A stretch of DNA of 59,722 nt from Parendozoicomonas sp. Alg238-R29 (GTDB lineage: Bacteria > Pseudomonadota > Gammaproteobacteria > Pseudomonadales > Endozoicomonadaceae), in NCBI RefSeq assembly GCF_947331445.1, contig NZ_CAMZOG010000019.1, positions 1 to 59,722 on the forward strand. Direction: 5' to 3'. Positions 47,038 to 57,144 of the stretch are shown here, piece by piece. The notes under the pieces are model-generated. The model saw nothing but the letters and a program-made list of their open reading frames with translations, was not told where the DNA came from and did not search any database. A program made the position numbers and the translations under genes. Every line of letters begins with the position of its first letter. The stretch's first letter is position 1.

Positions 47038-48083
47038 TCACTGCTCTCCTGTAATGGTGTTGCCTTTCCGGCGAGTTCAGCTAGAGCATCGAGAGCAAGC
47101 TGTGGTTCAAGTTTATTCAGGCAGTCCAGATGACCGAGAGGGCATTCACGTTTAAAGCAGGGGCTGCAATCCAAACCCAACCGAAGAATTCTGTGATTCT
47201 TGTTCAAAGGTGGAGTGAAACCAGGGGATGTTGAGCCGTAAACAACAACCAGGTTTCTCCCAAGCGCCGCCGCAATATGCATAAGGCCAGAGTCATTGCT
47301 GACCACGGCATCGGCACAGGAAAGCAGGTCTATGGCCTCTGCCAGACTGGTTTCACCAGCAATGTTATGAACAGAAGATCTGCACTGTTCAGGAAGCTGA
47401 GAGACAATTTCATCATTGCCGGGTTTGTCTTTGGCGGAGCCAAGTAGCCATACCTGCCAGCCTTCGAGTAATTTCTGCTTTGCTACTTCTGCATAATGGC
47501 GTTCTGGCCAGCGTTTAGCCAGGCCAAACTCGGCACCTGGGCAGAGAGCCAGAACCGGTTGAGTGTTGGTCAGATTGAGGCGATGGCGAGCTTGATCACG
47601 ATTTTCTGTATTAGCTTTCAGGGAAGGGCTGGGTAATTGTTCAGGCAGTTGAGAGGCTGGTGGAAAGGCCAGAGCGATAAACCGCTCAATCATCAGCGGG
47701 TAACGTTCTTTATCCAGCTTGTGAATATCGTTAAGCAACCCAAAACGCATCTCCCCACGCCAGCCGGTGCGCTTGGGTATTTTGGCAAAAAAGGGAATCA
47801 GTGCGGATTTCAGGGAGTTAGGAAGAACGATGGCCTGATCATATTTCTCTTTGATCAGGGATTTCCCCAGCTGTTTTCTTACATTAATTTCCAGTTTTCC
47901 GTGTCCGAGAGGCATATCCAGGCCACGCCGAACCTCTGGCATACGCTCCAGCAGAGGGGCGCTCCAGGCAGGGGCCAGCACATCTATGATGGCTTCTGAA
48001 TCCTGGTTTTTTATGGTGGTGAACAGGGTCTGGGCCATGACCATATCACCAACCCAGGACGGACCAATAATCAGATACTTCAC
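47034..48083 (-). CDS. waaF: LPS heptosyltransferase II WaaF (GT9)
   Basis: A 349-aa enzyme adding the second heptose. MKYLIIGPSWVGDMVMAQTL and VSNDSGLMHIAAALGR are diagnostic, with FKRECPLGHLDCL near the C-terminus. It starts with GTG at 48083, preceded by CAGGGA. It is the first gene of the LPS operon; its promoter should lie in 48084-48240, since a terminator separates it from ilvE. Confidence 0.94.
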   Translation of the reverse strand: MKYLIIGPSWVGDMVMAQTLFTTIKNQDSEAIIDVLAPAWSAPLLERMPEVRRGLDMPLGHGKLEINVRKQLGKSLIKEKYDQAIVLPNSLKSALIPFFAKIPKRTGWRGEMRFGLLNDIHKLDKERYPLMIERFIALAFPPASQLPEQLPSPSLKANTENRDQARHRLNLTNTQPVLALCPGAEFGLAKRWPERHYAEVAKQKLLEGWQVWLLGSAKDKPGNDEIVSQLPEQCRSSVHNIAGETSLAEAIDLLSCADAVVSNDSGLMHIAAALGRNLVVVYGSTSPGFTPPLNKNHRILRLGLDCSPCFKRECPLGHLDCLNKLEPQLALDALAELAGKATPLQESSE

Positions 48084-48244
48084 ATTTTTCCCTGAGTTTT
48101 TCTTTCCGCTAGTCTTATTGCGGAACAGCAGACGCTATCGCCCGCCAGAGTTGCGTTATACCAACGCTCCGGCCACAGGCGCTCAAGCGCCGTGCACGGC
48201 TCATCCTTTTAAAGCTTCTCTCAAGCCCCTGGTAAGGGGAATAA

Positions 48245-48277
48245 AAAAAAGAGGCGATAATTATACGCCTCTTTTTT
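48245..48277. terminator. Bidirectional terminator after ilvE
   Basis: GAGGCG / CGCCTC (48251-48256, 48266-48271) flanked by six A and six T gives a 12-bp hairpin with U-tracts in either direction and a 9-nt loop. It ends the minus-strand ilvE transcript before the waaF promoter region. Confidence 0.88.
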
Positions 48278-48368
48278 AAAACAGTTTCTCTCTGTTTTGT
48301 TAACCGAACTGGTTATCTTCCGCAACAGGTTGATGAAAGCCCTTAGTTTGAACTACAGGTTTCAAGGC

Positions 48369-49295
48369 TCAACGTACTGAAGACAGCCATTCAGGCCATT
48401 GCTCGCGCTTACCAGTGACCTGATCAAAGTACATGGATTGTAACTTCTCAGTAACAGGGCCACGCTTGCCGGAACCAATCTTTCTGCCGTCGTGTTCACT
48501 GATTGGCAAAACTTCGGCTGCAGTTCCTGTGAAAAACGCTTCTTCGGCGATATAAACTTCATCGCGGGTTATGCGTTTTTCCCGGACTTCCAGCCCCAGC
48601 TCATTAGCAAAGCGAATAATTGTGTCCCTGGTAATACCTTCCAGGCAGGAAGTCAGTTCAGGTGTGTAAAGAATGCCATCTTCTTTGAGGATGAAAATAT
48701 TCTCGCCACTGCCTTCAGCTACATAACCTTCGTTGTCCAGCAGCAGGGCTTCTTCGCAACCACTGTCCAGAGCTTCCCTTAGGGCCAGCATGGAATTCAT
48801 GTAATTGCCATTCGCCTTAGCCTTACACATGGTGATGTTCACATGGTGGCGGGTGTAAGACGATGTACGGATTTTAATACCCTGCTCTTTGGCTTCAGGG
48901 CTCATGTATGATGGCCATTCCCAGGCAGCAACAATGCAGTGTGTTTTCAAGTTGTCTGCACGCAGTCCCATGCCTTCTGAACCGTAGAAGCACATAGGGC
49001 GAAGATAGGCTTCAGTAAGATTGTTCTCCCGAACGACGGCTTTCTGTGCATCAGACAATTGTTGCTTGGAAAACGGCATATCCATTCCCAGGATATGTGC
49101 ACTGCGAAACAGGCGGTCAGTATGTTCCTTGAGACGGAAAATCTGTGGACCTTTTGCTGTTTCGTAAGCACGCACACCTTCAAATACACCCAACCCATAG
49201 TGCAGCGTATGTGTCAGAACGTGGGTTTTGGCTTCACGCCAGGGTATCAGTTCGCCATCAAACCAGATAACGCCATCTCGATCGGCGAAAGACAT
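48369..49295 (-). CDS. ilvE: Branched-chain amino acid aminotransferase
   Basis: A 308-aa fold-type IV PLP enzyme that interconverts branched-chain 2-oxo acids and amino acids with glutamate. Hallmarks are DGVIWFDGELIPW at the N-terminus, HYGLGVFEGVRAYET, the PLP-lysine region (KAKANGNYMNSMLA) and the EGSGENIF / TSCLEGITRDTI-type PLP phosphate loop. It sits between glnE and the waa operon as in Pseudomonas. Its promoter lies in the 260-bp gap to glnE or upstream. Confidence 0.95.
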   Translation of the reverse strand: MSFADRDGVIWFDGELIPWREAKTHVLTHTLHYGLGVFEGVRAYETAKGPQIFRLKEHTDRLFRSAHILGMDMPFSKQQLSDAQKAVVRENNLTEAYLRPMCFYGSEGMGLRADNLKTHCIVAAWEWPSYMSPEAKEQGIKIRTSSYTRHHVNITMCKAKANGNYMNSMLALREALDSGCEEALLLDNEGYVAEGSGENIFILKEDGILYTPELTSCLEGITRDTIIRFANELGLEVREKRITRDEVYIAEEAFFTGTAAEVLPISEHDGRKIGSGKRGPVTEKLQSMYFDQVTGKREQWPEWLSSVR

Positions 49296-49503
49296 AGATT
49301 CTCCTGTCAGTTCGTTTTTGCTTGCCGTTGTTGTGATAATGTCTTTTACGGTTTCCCGCTGACTTTGTTGTTTTTCTAATTGTCTTTGTACAGCTGTTCT
49401 GACGTAGCCGCTTCAGGTGTAACAGAACTGCAGATAATCTGCCGGTTGCCTGTGCCGTGGGTTGGACAGGCCTGGTACTGCCTTTTAGGAAAGTGAACCG
49501 GCA

Positions 49504-49532
49504 GCGCCACTCGGTTTGTGGCCGAATGGCGC
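49504..49532. other. GC-rich hairpin between glnE and ilvE
   Basis: GCGCCACTCGG (49504-49514) and CCGAATGGCGC (49522-49532) pair over 11 bp with one wobble and a 7-nt loop. No T-run follows on either strand. It may be a rho-dependent processing or stability element in the ilvE leader. Confidence 0.5.
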
Positions 49533-49559
49533 GTCTATTGCACCACAAAATGGCTTGTC

Positions 49560-52490
49560 TTAACAGACTATGTTGTCCCCTAAAAGCTCATTCCATATGG
49601 TAATAATGGCTTTTCTGTGATGATGCATTTGATCACCACTCACTTGGCTGCCCATTTTCTGCAGAGCATGGCGATGAAGTGTTTTACGGTAAGCCTGGTA
49701 AGCCTGATTTAACTGCTGGACATTCTCAGATGGCATAAGCCCGGCCTGCTCAAGTTCTTCCAGAATGCGAATGTTATCTGTCCAGCGAGTCAACGCATGG
49801 TGAGCGTGTGACCATGCCAGTACGGCATATTGCACAATGAACTCAATATCAACAATACCACCGTGGTCGTGCTTAAGATGGAATGCACTGTCTGCAGTCC
49901 AGCTGGTTGGGAGTGCGCCCCCCTGCGTTGACTTTGTTCCGAGGTTCTTTGCCATCTTGTGGCGCATCTCTCGAACATCTTTCTTCAGCTTTGGTATATC
50001 TCTGGTTTGGGACAAAATATCTGCCCGAACAGCTTCAAACTGTTTTGCGAGTACCGCATCGCCAGCAATGCACCGTGCCCTAACCAGTGCCTGATGTTCC
50101 CAGGTCCAGGCTTCTTTGTACTGGTATTTCTCAAAAGCCTTGAGCGCAGAAACCAGCAAACCGGAATTTCCGGAAGGCCGCAAACGCATATCTACTTCGT
50201 ACAACTGCCCGGAAATTGTGCTGGTGGAGAGCATGTGAACTATGCGCTGTCCCATTCTGGCAAAGAACATGCTGTTATCCAGCGAACGTTCGCCAGTTGT
50301 GACTTTGTTAGAGTCGCTGTTGTGGATAAATACCAAATCAAGATCAGACCCCGGCCCCAGCTCTATACCACCGAGCTTTCCGTAACCAACAATCAAAAAT
50401 CCGGGTGCTTGTTCATCTGTATCGTAACCTGGTTCTCCATGACGACAAACTAACTGCTTGCGGGCTATATCCTGAACCGAAGAAAGAATAGTCTCTGCCG
50501 TCCAGGTCAGGTAGTCACTTTCTTTCATCAGGGGCATTTTTCCCGCAACCTGAGCAGCAGCAACTCTGAGCATATGTGCCATACGGAAGTAACGGAGGGA
50601 TTCCATCTGGGTTTCCAGATCCTCCTCAGGAATGTGCGCTAACTGCTGGCGAAGTTCGTCTTCAAGCTGGGCTTTATCGGGAGGGGCGTAAAGGTTGCCA
50701 AGATTCAGGAATTCATCAAGAAGTGCCGGATGCCGGGCGACCTGCTCAGTTATCCAGGGACTGGCAGAGCAAAGGGAAATTAAATGTTTCAGAGCTCCGG
50801 GATTTTCCATTAGCAGAACAAGATAGGCGGTTCTGCGCAGTACCGCCTCAATAATGGTCAGTACGCGAAGTAACGCTTGATCTGGATTTGCTTCTCGCAA
50901 AACAGCGTTAAGTAAACGAGGCATAAACAGAGCAATACGCTCAGCACTCTGGCGGCGTACTGTTTTAAGTATTTTTCCGTCCCGCAGGTTTACCAGGCGT
51001 CGGTGGATTTCTTCCGGGGTGATAAACCCCATTTTATTAAGAACAAGAATTTCTTCTTCTTTTTCCAGTTGTCCATCCCAGAAAGCATCCCAGTCTGATG
51101 TTGAACTGTCTTTGACAGGTTCTTGCTCTTCGCTTTCTGCAACGATGGCACTAAAGTGGGTAGCAACTCGCTCACGGTGAAAGTCCAGCTTTTCCGTAAA
51201 GGTTTCCCAGCTTGAGAAGCCCATGATCCATGCCAGCCTGAATTGTTCTTCAGAATTCTTGGGCAGTGTCTGGGTCTGTTTGTCTTTCCAGGCCTGCAGG
51301 GTATGCTCAACATTGCGAAGAAATTCATTGGCTTCGCGAAGATCGTTGCAGGCTTCACTTGGCAGATATTCTGAACTTTCAAGGCTATCTATAACTGTTA
51401 ACAGAGAACGAGCCTGCAAGCTGCGATCACGACCGCCATGTATGAGCTGGAAACTCTGAACGATAAACTCGATTTCACGAATACCGCCGTGACCGAGCTT
51501 TATGTTGTTATGCAGACTGCGTCGTGCGACTTCCCTTCGAATCATGCGTTTCATATCGCGCAGTGCAGTAATTGCGCTGAAATCAATGTAGCGGCGAAAA
51601 ACAAAGGGGCGCAGCATATCCATAAGTTGCGTGCCGGCCTCTTGGTCGCCGGTAATAAAACGGGCTTTGATCAAAGCGTAACGTTCCCAGTCTCGCCCCT
51701 GATCCTGGTAATACTGCTCCATAGCTGAAAAACTGAGAGCTAATGCGCCACTCTGGCCATAAGGTCGCAGTCGCATATCAACGCGGAATACAAAACCGTC
51801 CGCATTGTTTGTATCCAGCACACGAATAAGACGTTGCCCCAAACGGGTAAAAAACTCCTGATTGGTAATGGTTCTTGCCGTGCCCTGAGTTTCACCTTTA
51901 CAGGGGTAACAAAAGATAAGATCAATATCTGACGAGAGGTTAAGTTCTCCGGCACCAAGCTTTCCCATGCCGAGAATGGTCATATGTTGCGGGTGGAGTT
52001 CATCTTCACCGTCATCAGCTCCCATAGGAGTACCTAACTGCTTGCAACAGTCGTCGTGTAACCAGTCGCAGGAAAGCTCAATGCAGGCATCAGCCATAGC
52101 AGAAATGTCGGTTGTTGTTTCTGTCATGAGGGCAAGGCGATTCAGGTCTCGAAAGATGATTCGCAGCTGATGTTTTTTTCTGAATTTACGTAGCACACTC
52201 ATAAGTGTGTCTTCTGAGTCGCAATCCTTTAATTGCTCATACAATTCATCTGCCATGTCCGACTGACTCAGGCTTCGGTGCAACAGGTCTTGTTGCAGAA
52301 GGTCTAGTAAAAGTTCAGGAGTTGTACGGCAGACTTCCCAGCAGTAGTCGCTGCCGATCCAGCATTTGATGATTTGTGTTTTGATCTCTTCGGAAACGTG
52401 GGACAGTTGTTCCTTCAATAAGGGCTCTGAAAAAGTCTGCCAGCGCTGATTCTGCTGTTCGATAATGTCATCCAGTATGGCGGTGGTCAT
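49560..52490 (-). CDS. glnE: Bifunctional glutamine synthetase adenylyltransferase/deadenylase
   Basis: A 976-aa regulator of glutamine synthetase with two homologous nucleotidyltransferase domains. The N-terminal deadenylase domain has LSSDIDLIF preceded by MTILGMGKLGAGELN; the C-terminal adenylylating domain has GPGSDLDLVF preceded by FLIVGYGKLGGIELG. Each is followed by the DxRLRP-type motif (VDMRLRPYGQSG and VDMRLRPSGNSG). Full length for the family. Divergent from aceE across a 289-bp gap. Confidence 0.96.
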   Translation of the reverse strand: MTTAILDDIIEQQNQRWQTFSEPLLKEQLSHVSEEIKTQIIKCWIGSDYCWEVCRTTPELLLDLLQQDLLHRSLSQSDMADELYEQLKDCDSEDTLMSVLRKFRKKHQLRIIFRDLNRLALMTETTTDISAMADACIELSCDWLHDDCCKQLGTPMGADDGEDELHPQHMTILGMGKLGAGELNLSSDIDLIFCYPCKGETQGTARTITNQEFFTRLGQRLIRVLDTNNADGFVFRVDMRLRPYGQSGALALSFSAMEQYYQDQGRDWERYALIKARFITGDQEAGTQLMDMLRPFVFRRYIDFSAITALRDMKRMIRREVARRSLHNNIKLGHGGIREIEFIVQSFQLIHGGRDRSLQARSLLTVIDSLESSEYLPSEACNDLREANEFLRNVEHTLQAWKDKQTQTLPKNSEEQFRLAWIMGFSSWETFTEKLDFHRERVATHFSAIVAESEEQEPVKDSSTSDWDAFWDGQLEKEEEILVLNKMGFITPEEIHRRLVNLRDGKILKTVRRQSAERIALFMPRLLNAVLREANPDQALLRVLTIIEAVLRRTAYLVLLMENPGALKHLISLCSASPWITEQVARHPALLDEFLNLGNLYAPPDKAQLEDELRQQLAHIPEEDLETQMESLRYFRMAHMLRVAAAQVAGKMPLMKESDYLTWTAETILSSVQDIARKQLVCRHGEPGYDTDEQAPGFLIVGYGKLGGIELGPGSDLDLVFIHNSDSNKVTTGERSLDNSMFFARMGQRIVHMLSTSTISGQLYEVDMRLRPSGNSGLLVSALKAFEKYQYKEAWTWEHQALVRARCIAGDAVLAKQFEAVRADILSQTRDIPKLKKDVREMRHKMAKNLGTKSTQGGALPTSWTADSAFHLKHDHGGIVDIEFIVQYAVLAWSHAHHALTRWTDNIRILEELEQAGLMPSENVQQLNQAYQAYRKTLHRHALQKMGSQVSGDQMHHHRKAIITIWNELLGDNIVC

Positions 52491-52610
52491 TTTTCCTTCA
52501 TCCCCTCAGAACTTCAGCTGTATCGCCAGTTTACCGAAATCACAGCAGGCTGTTTACTTATCTTGCAAGGATTGAAATTGTTTGAGTTTGTTAATGTATT
52601 GTTTCATTTT

Positions 52611-52623
52611 GTAGAAAAACTAC
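52611..52623. promoter_or_regulatory. Dyad site 1 upstream of aceE
   Basis: GTAGAAAAACTAC, with GTAG/CTAC arms and a 5-bp spacer, sits in a longer segment repeated 53 bp downstream. It is a candidate operator for aceEF. It is not a match to the E. coli PdhR site. Confidence 0.5.
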
Positions 52624-52663
52624 ACAAATAGTTGAGTTTGGTATTGCGCCACTAGCTATTCGC

Positions 52664-52676
52664 GTAGTAAAACTAC
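52664..52676. promoter_or_regulatory. Dyad site 2 upstream of aceE
   Basis: GTAGTAAAACTAC, followed by ATAAATAATGGAGT, parallels site 1 (GTAGAAAAACTAC then ACAAATAGTTGAGT). The 53-bp offset is close to five helical turns, so a regulator could bind both on one DNA face. It lies 103 bp before the aceE start. Confidence 0.5.
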
Positions 52677-52779
52677 ATAAATAATGGAGTGGGTGTCTGT
52701 ATCGTTATTACGAACCCCTTCGGCACCTTCATACACTTCCTCTATCTATACTGATTTCGTTCAGTACCGGGGACACAAT

Positions 52780-55440
52780 ATGCAACGCGATACCGATCCG
52801 ATTGAGACTCAGGAATGGCTCGACGCTCTGGAAGCCGTACTGGAGGCTGAAGGCGAAGAGCGGGTTCATTACCTGCTAACCCGTCTGGCCCGTAGAGCCA
52901 GCCGCAAAGGCACCCAGCTGCCATATGCCATAACAACTCCTTACAGAAATACGATTCCCTCCGCAAAAGAAGCGCGGATGCCGGGCGATCTGTTTATGGA
53001 GCGTCGCATTCGTTCTTTAGTTCGATGGAACGCTCTTGCTATGGTGCAGCGCGCCAGCAAGCGTGGTGGTGATCTGGGTGGTCATATTTCATCTTTTGCC
53101 TCCAGTGCCACGCTGTATGACATTGGCTACAACTATTTCTTCCACGGTCCAGATAGCGACCGCGACGGTGACCTGGTTTACTATCAGGGTCACGTAGCAC
53201 CGGGCATTTACTCCCGTGCTTTCCTGGAAGGTCGGATCAATGAAGATCAAATGGATAGCTTCCGCTCTGAGGTGGATGGCAAAGGCCTTTCTTCTTATCC
53301 ACACCCTTGGTTGATGCCTGACTTCTGGCAGTTCCCTACCGTATCCATGGGCCTTGGCCCATTGCAGGCGATCTATCAGGCTCACTTTATGAAGTACCTG
53401 ATTAATCGGAAGATGATGCCTGAACAGGGCCGCAAGGTGTGGGCCTTCCTGGGTGATGGTGAGATGGATGAGCCGGAATCCCTTGGTGCGATCTCTCTGG
53501 CTGGCCGTGAACATCTGGATAATCTGGTATTCGTGGTGAACTGCAACCTGCAGCGGCTAGACGGCCCGGTTCGTGGTAACGGCAAGATCATCCAGGAGCT
53601 GGAAGGTGTATTCCGTGGTGCCGGTTGGAACGTACTGAAAGTGACCTGGGGTCGCCATTGGGATCCTCTGTTCGCTCAGGACAAAGACGGCATCCTCCAG
53701 CAGCTGATGGATGAAGCGGTTGATGGTGATTACCAGAACTGCAAGAACAAGGGCGGTGCCTGGACTCGTGAGAACTTCTTCGGGCGTTATCCTGAAACCC
53801 TGAAGATGGTTGAAAACATGTCCGATGAGGACATCTGGCGCCTGAACCGTGGTGGTCACGATCCTTACAAGGTTTATGCAGCCTACCATGCAGCAGTGAA
53901 CCACAAAGGCGCCCCAACCGTTATTCTGGCCAAGACTGTAAAAGGTTACGGTACGGGTGCTACTGCTGAGGCGGCTAACGTCAGCCACAGTGTTAAGAAA
54001 CTGCCTGTTGAAGACCTGAAGAACTTCCGCGATCGCTTTGATCTGCCTATCAAAGACGATGAGATTGAAGAGATCCCTTACTTTAAGCCTGATCCGGATA
54101 GCCCGGAGATGGTTTACATGCGTCGTCGTCGTGAAAAGCTGGGTGGTTTTATTCCTCAGCGTCGCCGCAATACCGATGTACAGCTGCCGATTCCTGAGCT
54201 CTCTGCCTTTGACGCGGTGCTGAAAGGCAGCAACGGCCGTGAAATCTCCACCACTATGGCGTTTAATCGCGTTCTGGGTGTGCTGGTGAAAGACAAGACC
54301 CTTGGCAAGCACATTGTGCCGATTATTCCTGACGAAGCCCGTACCTTTGGTATGGAAGGCATGTTCCGCCAGCTGGGCATTTACTCTGCTCATGGTCAGA
54401 AATATGAGCCTCAGGATTCTGATCAGCTGATGTTCTACAAAGAGTCTGAAACCGGTCAGATTCTGGAAGAAGGTATCAACGAAGCGGGTGCTCATGCTGC
54501 CTGGATTGCTGCGGCAACCTCCTACAGCAACAACAATATCCCGATGATTCCGTTCTATGCCTTTTACTCCATGTTTGGCTTCCAGCGTACTGGTGATCTG
54601 GCCTGGGCGGCAGGTGATATTCAAGCCCGCGGCTTCATGATTGGTGCAACCTCTGGCCGAACCACCCTGAACGGTGAAGGCCTGCAGCACCAGGATGGTC
54701 ACAGCCATCTGTTGGCTAGCACCGTGCCTAACTGCATTAGCTACGATCCGACCTATGGTTATGAACTGGCAGTGATTATTCAGGATGGTCTGCGTCGCAT
54801 GTACGGCGAGCAGGAGAATGTTTACTACTACATCACCACTATGAACGAAAACTACGTTCAGCCTGCTATGCCAGAAGGTGATGACGTAGCTGAAGGTATC
54901 CTGAAAGGCCTATACCGCTTCTCCGAAGGCGAGAAGAAAGAAGGTCCACGTGTGCAGCTGATGGGTTGTGGCACCATACTGGAAGAAGTACGTGCTGCTT
55001 CTGACATCCTGCGTGAGCAGTTTGGTGTGGAATCTGATGTCTGGAGTGCAACCAGCTTCAATGAACTGCGTCGTGACGGTCTGGAGGCCAGTCGCTGGAA
55101 TATGCTGAACCCTGAGAAAGAGCAGCGTAAGTCCTGGGTTGAGCAGCAGCTTGAAGGTAATCAGGGGCCGGTTGTGGTCGCTACCGATTACATGAAGCTG
55201 TATGCCGATCAGATCCGTGACTTTGTCCCTGCAACTTTCGTAACGCTGGGTACTGACGGATTCGGTCGCTCGGATACTCGCGAGAACCTGCGTGAGTTCT
55301 TCGAAGTGGATCGCAACTACGTTGCCTTTGCGGCGCTGCATGGCCTGGTTAAGGATGGTGTGCTGGAACGTGGTGTTCTGGCCGATGCTATCAACAAGCT
55401 GGGCATTGATCCTGATAAAGCCTCTCCGCTCTATAGCTGA
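52780..55440 (+). CDS. aceE: Pyruvate dehydrogenase E1 component (homodimeric type)
   Basis: 886 aa from the ATG at 52780, which aligns with E. coli AceE (DxDPIETQEWLDALEAV) and has GGGGA upstream. The frame opens 32 codons earlier at 52684, but that stretch does not resemble AceE and contains no ribosome site. ThDP-dependent decarboxylation of pyruvate and acetyl transfer to the E2 lipoyl groups. The ThDP-binding FLGDGEMDEPES ... NCNLQRLDGPV segment and EARTFGMEGMFRQLGIYS (both partly quoted) are intact. It is followed by aceF after 69 bp. No lpd gene follows, as in Pseudomonas aceEF. Confidence 0.96.
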   Translation: MQRDTDPIETQEWLDALEAVLEAEGEERVHYLLTRLARRASRKGTQLPYAITTPYRNTIPSAKEARMPGDLFMERRIRSLVRWNALAMVQRASKRGGDLGGHISSFASSATLYDIGYNYFFHGPDSDRDGDLVYYQGHVAPGIYSRAFLEGRINEDQMDSFRSEVDGKGLSSYPHPWLMPDFWQFPTVSMGLGPLQAIYQAHFMKYLINRKMMPEQGRKVWAFLGDGEMDEPESLGAISLAGREHLDNLVFVVNCNLQRLDGPVRGNGKIIQELEGVFRGAGWNVLKVTWGRHWDPLFAQDKDGILQQLMDEAVDGDYQNCKNKGGAWTRENFFGRYPETLKMVENMSDEDIWRLNRGGHDPYKVYAAYHAAVNHKGAPTVILAKTVKGYGTGATAEAANVSHSVKKLPVEDLKNFRDRFDLPIKDDEIEEIPYFKPDPDSPEMVYMRRRREKLGGFIPQRRRNTDVQLPIPELSAFDAVLKGSNGREISTTMAFNRVLGVLVKDKTLGKHIVPIIPDEARTFGMEGMFRQLGIYSAHGQKYEPQDSDQLMFYKESETGQILEEGINEAGAHAAWIAAATSYSNNNIPMIPFYAFYSMFGFQRTGDLAWAAGDIQARGFMIGATSGRTTLNGEGLQHQDGHSHLLASTVPNCISYDPTYGYELAVIIQDGLRRMYGEQENVYYYITTMNENYVQPAMPEGDDVAEGILKGLYRFSEGEKKEGPRVQLMGCGTILEEVRAASDILREQFGVESDVWSATSFNELRRDGLEASRWNMLNPEKEQRKSWVEQQLEGNQGPVVVATDYMKLYADQIRDFVPATFVTLGTDGFGRSDTRENLREFFEVDRNYVAFAALHGLVKDGVLERGVLADAINKLGIDPDKASPLYS

Positions 55441-55509
55441 GAAACGCGACACTAAATTCCTCTGAAACCGGGCAGCCAGCCTGTCCGGTCAGACCAGAAG
55501 GCTAGAAGA

Positions 55510-57129
55510 ATGGCTGAAGAGTTAATCAAAGTTCCGGATATTGGTGGAGATGGCGCTGAGGTCGTGGAGATTAATGTCTCTACAGGCGATAGCGTTGATG
55601 CTGAAGAAACAGTTATTACTCTGGAATCAGACAAAGCAACGATGGAAATCCCGGCCTCTGCAGCCGGAACCGTTATTGAGGTTCTGGTGAATGTAGGTGA
55701 CACTCTGAAAGAGGGTGACGATGTACTAAAACTCACGACGGAGGGTGGTGTTGAAGCTGCGCCAAGTCCGGCTGTAGATGAGCCTGTACTAGCAGTAATC
55801 GAAGATCCTGTAGTTGCACCTGAACCGGCAACGGCTCCAGCTGCTGCACAAACAATAGAAATCACTGTTCCTGACATTGGTGGCGATAAGGCACCAGTGG
55901 TTGAGATTTCTGTGGCAGTCGGCGATGAAGTGTCTGTTGATGATGCACTTGTCACGCTGGAATCCGATAAGGCTACCATGGAGATCCCGGCGACACATGC
56001 GGGCAAAGTCTCTGCCCTGCACGTGAATATGGGTGATGAGCTTGGCCAGGGAGACCTGGTTCTCACTCTGGAAGCGATAGGTGCTGCGCCGGCTGCGGCC
56101 GCTCCGGTATCTAAAGCTGAAGAACCCAGGAAAGATACTCCTATCCCTGCTGCCTCCGTAAGCCCTAATGGCCATGCCACTAAGGTTGCAGATATAAAAG
56201 ATATCAAGCCTGCACTACCTGGCCTGGTTCATGCGGGGCCTGCGGTACGCCGTATTGCTCGTGAGTTTGGCGTGGACCTGTCTCTGGTCAAAGGAACTGG
56301 CCCTAAGAGCCGCATCCTCAAAGAAGATGTACAGGCGTTTGTGAAAGAGCGTTTGGCCAAGCCTCCTGTTGCTGAAACAACTGCTGGAGGGTCTGGTATT
56401 CCTGAAGTGCCGGAAGTGGACTTCAGTCAGTGGGGTGAAGTTGAGATTGAGCCAATCAATCGCCTGCGCCAGGTTGCTGCCAAGAACTTCCAACGTAGTT
56501 GGTTGAATATTCCTCACGTTACTCAGCATGATGATGCAGATATCACCGAGCTGGAAGCTTTCCGCAAGGCTCAGAAGCAAGTAGCCGAGGCACGCGGTAC
56601 CAAACTCACACCTCTACCCTTCTTGTTGAAGGCTGCGGCTTATGCGATGCGTGAGATGCCTCAGTTCTGCGCTTCCCTGTCTCCTGACGGCAAGAGCCGC
56701 ATTCTGAAGAAGTATGTGAATATCGGTATTGCTGTAGATACTCCAGATGGCCTGCTGGTTCCGGTTATCAAAGATGTAGATCACAAAGGCTTGTGGGAGC
56801 TGGCGGTTGAGTGTGCGGAGATGGCTGATAAGGCTCGTAAGAAGCAGCTAAAGCCTGATGAGATGAAAGGTGGCTGCTTCACCATCTCAAGCTTGGGTTC
56901 TATCGGTGGCACGGCCTTTACGCCTATCGTCAACTCTCCAGAGGTCGCTATACTGGGTGTTTCCAAAGCCAGTATGAAACCGGTGTGGAATGGTAATGAA
57001 TTTGTTCCACGCTTGATGCTTCCTTTGTCTCTGTCTTACGACCATCGAGCAATTAATGGAGCAGAAGCTGCAAAATTTGCAGTTTTGGTTTCTGCGTTGC
57101 TGGCTGATATAAGAAAACTTCTTCTCTAA
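55510..57129 (+). CDS. aceF: Pyruvate dehydrogenase E2, dihydrolipoamide acetyltransferase
   Basis: 539 aa. Two N-terminal lipoyl domains each carry ESDKATMEIP with the lipoylated lysine at residues 42 and 154. Ala/Pro-rich linkers separate these from a peripheral-subunit-binding domain (about 240-276, AGPAVRRIAREFGVDL) and the catalytic core (about 305-539) with active-site SYDHRAINGA (His near residue 511). E. coli AceF has three lipoyl domains; two are usual in Pseudomonas relatives. It forms the core of the complex with AceE and an Lpd encoded elsewhere. Confidence 0.96.
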   Translation: MAEELIKVPDIGGDGAEVVEINVSTGDSVDAEETVITLESDKATMEIPASAAGTVIEVLVNVGDTLKEGDDVLKLTTEGGVEAAPSPAVDEPVLAVIEDPVVAPEPATAPAAAQTIEITVPDIGGDKAPVVEISVAVGDEVSVDDALVTLESDKATMEIPATHAGKVSALHVNMGDELGQGDLVLTLEAIGAAPAAAAPVSKAEEPRKDTPIPAASVSPNGHATKVADIKDIKPALPGLVHAGPAVRRIAREFGVDLSLVKGTGPKSRILKEDVQAFVKERLAKPPVAETTAGGSGIPEVPEVDFSQWGEVEIEPINRLRQVAAKNFQRSWLNIPHVTQHDDADITELEAFRKAQKQVAEARGTKLTPLPFLLKAAAYAMREMPQFCASLSPDGKSRILKKYVNIGIAVDTPDGLLVPVIKDVDHKGLWELAVECAEMADKARKKQLKPDEMKGGCFTISSLGSIGGTAFTPIVNSPEVAILGVSKASMKPVWNGNEFVPRLMLPLSLSYDHRAINGAEAAKFAVLVSALLADIRKLLL

Positions 57130-57144
57130 ATAAACGTTGTAATT

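Noticed and set aside
49504-49532. Intrinsic terminator after glnE
   Set aside because: The hairpin is strong but no T-run follows on either strand.
52684-52779. N-terminal extension of aceE
   Set aside because: These 32 codons do not align with AceE proteins, lack a ribosome site, and adjoin the promoter-like dyads.
53557-54708. 383-codon minus-strand open frame inside aceE
   Set aside because: Antisense shadow of the highly conserved aceE; no ribosome site or domain.
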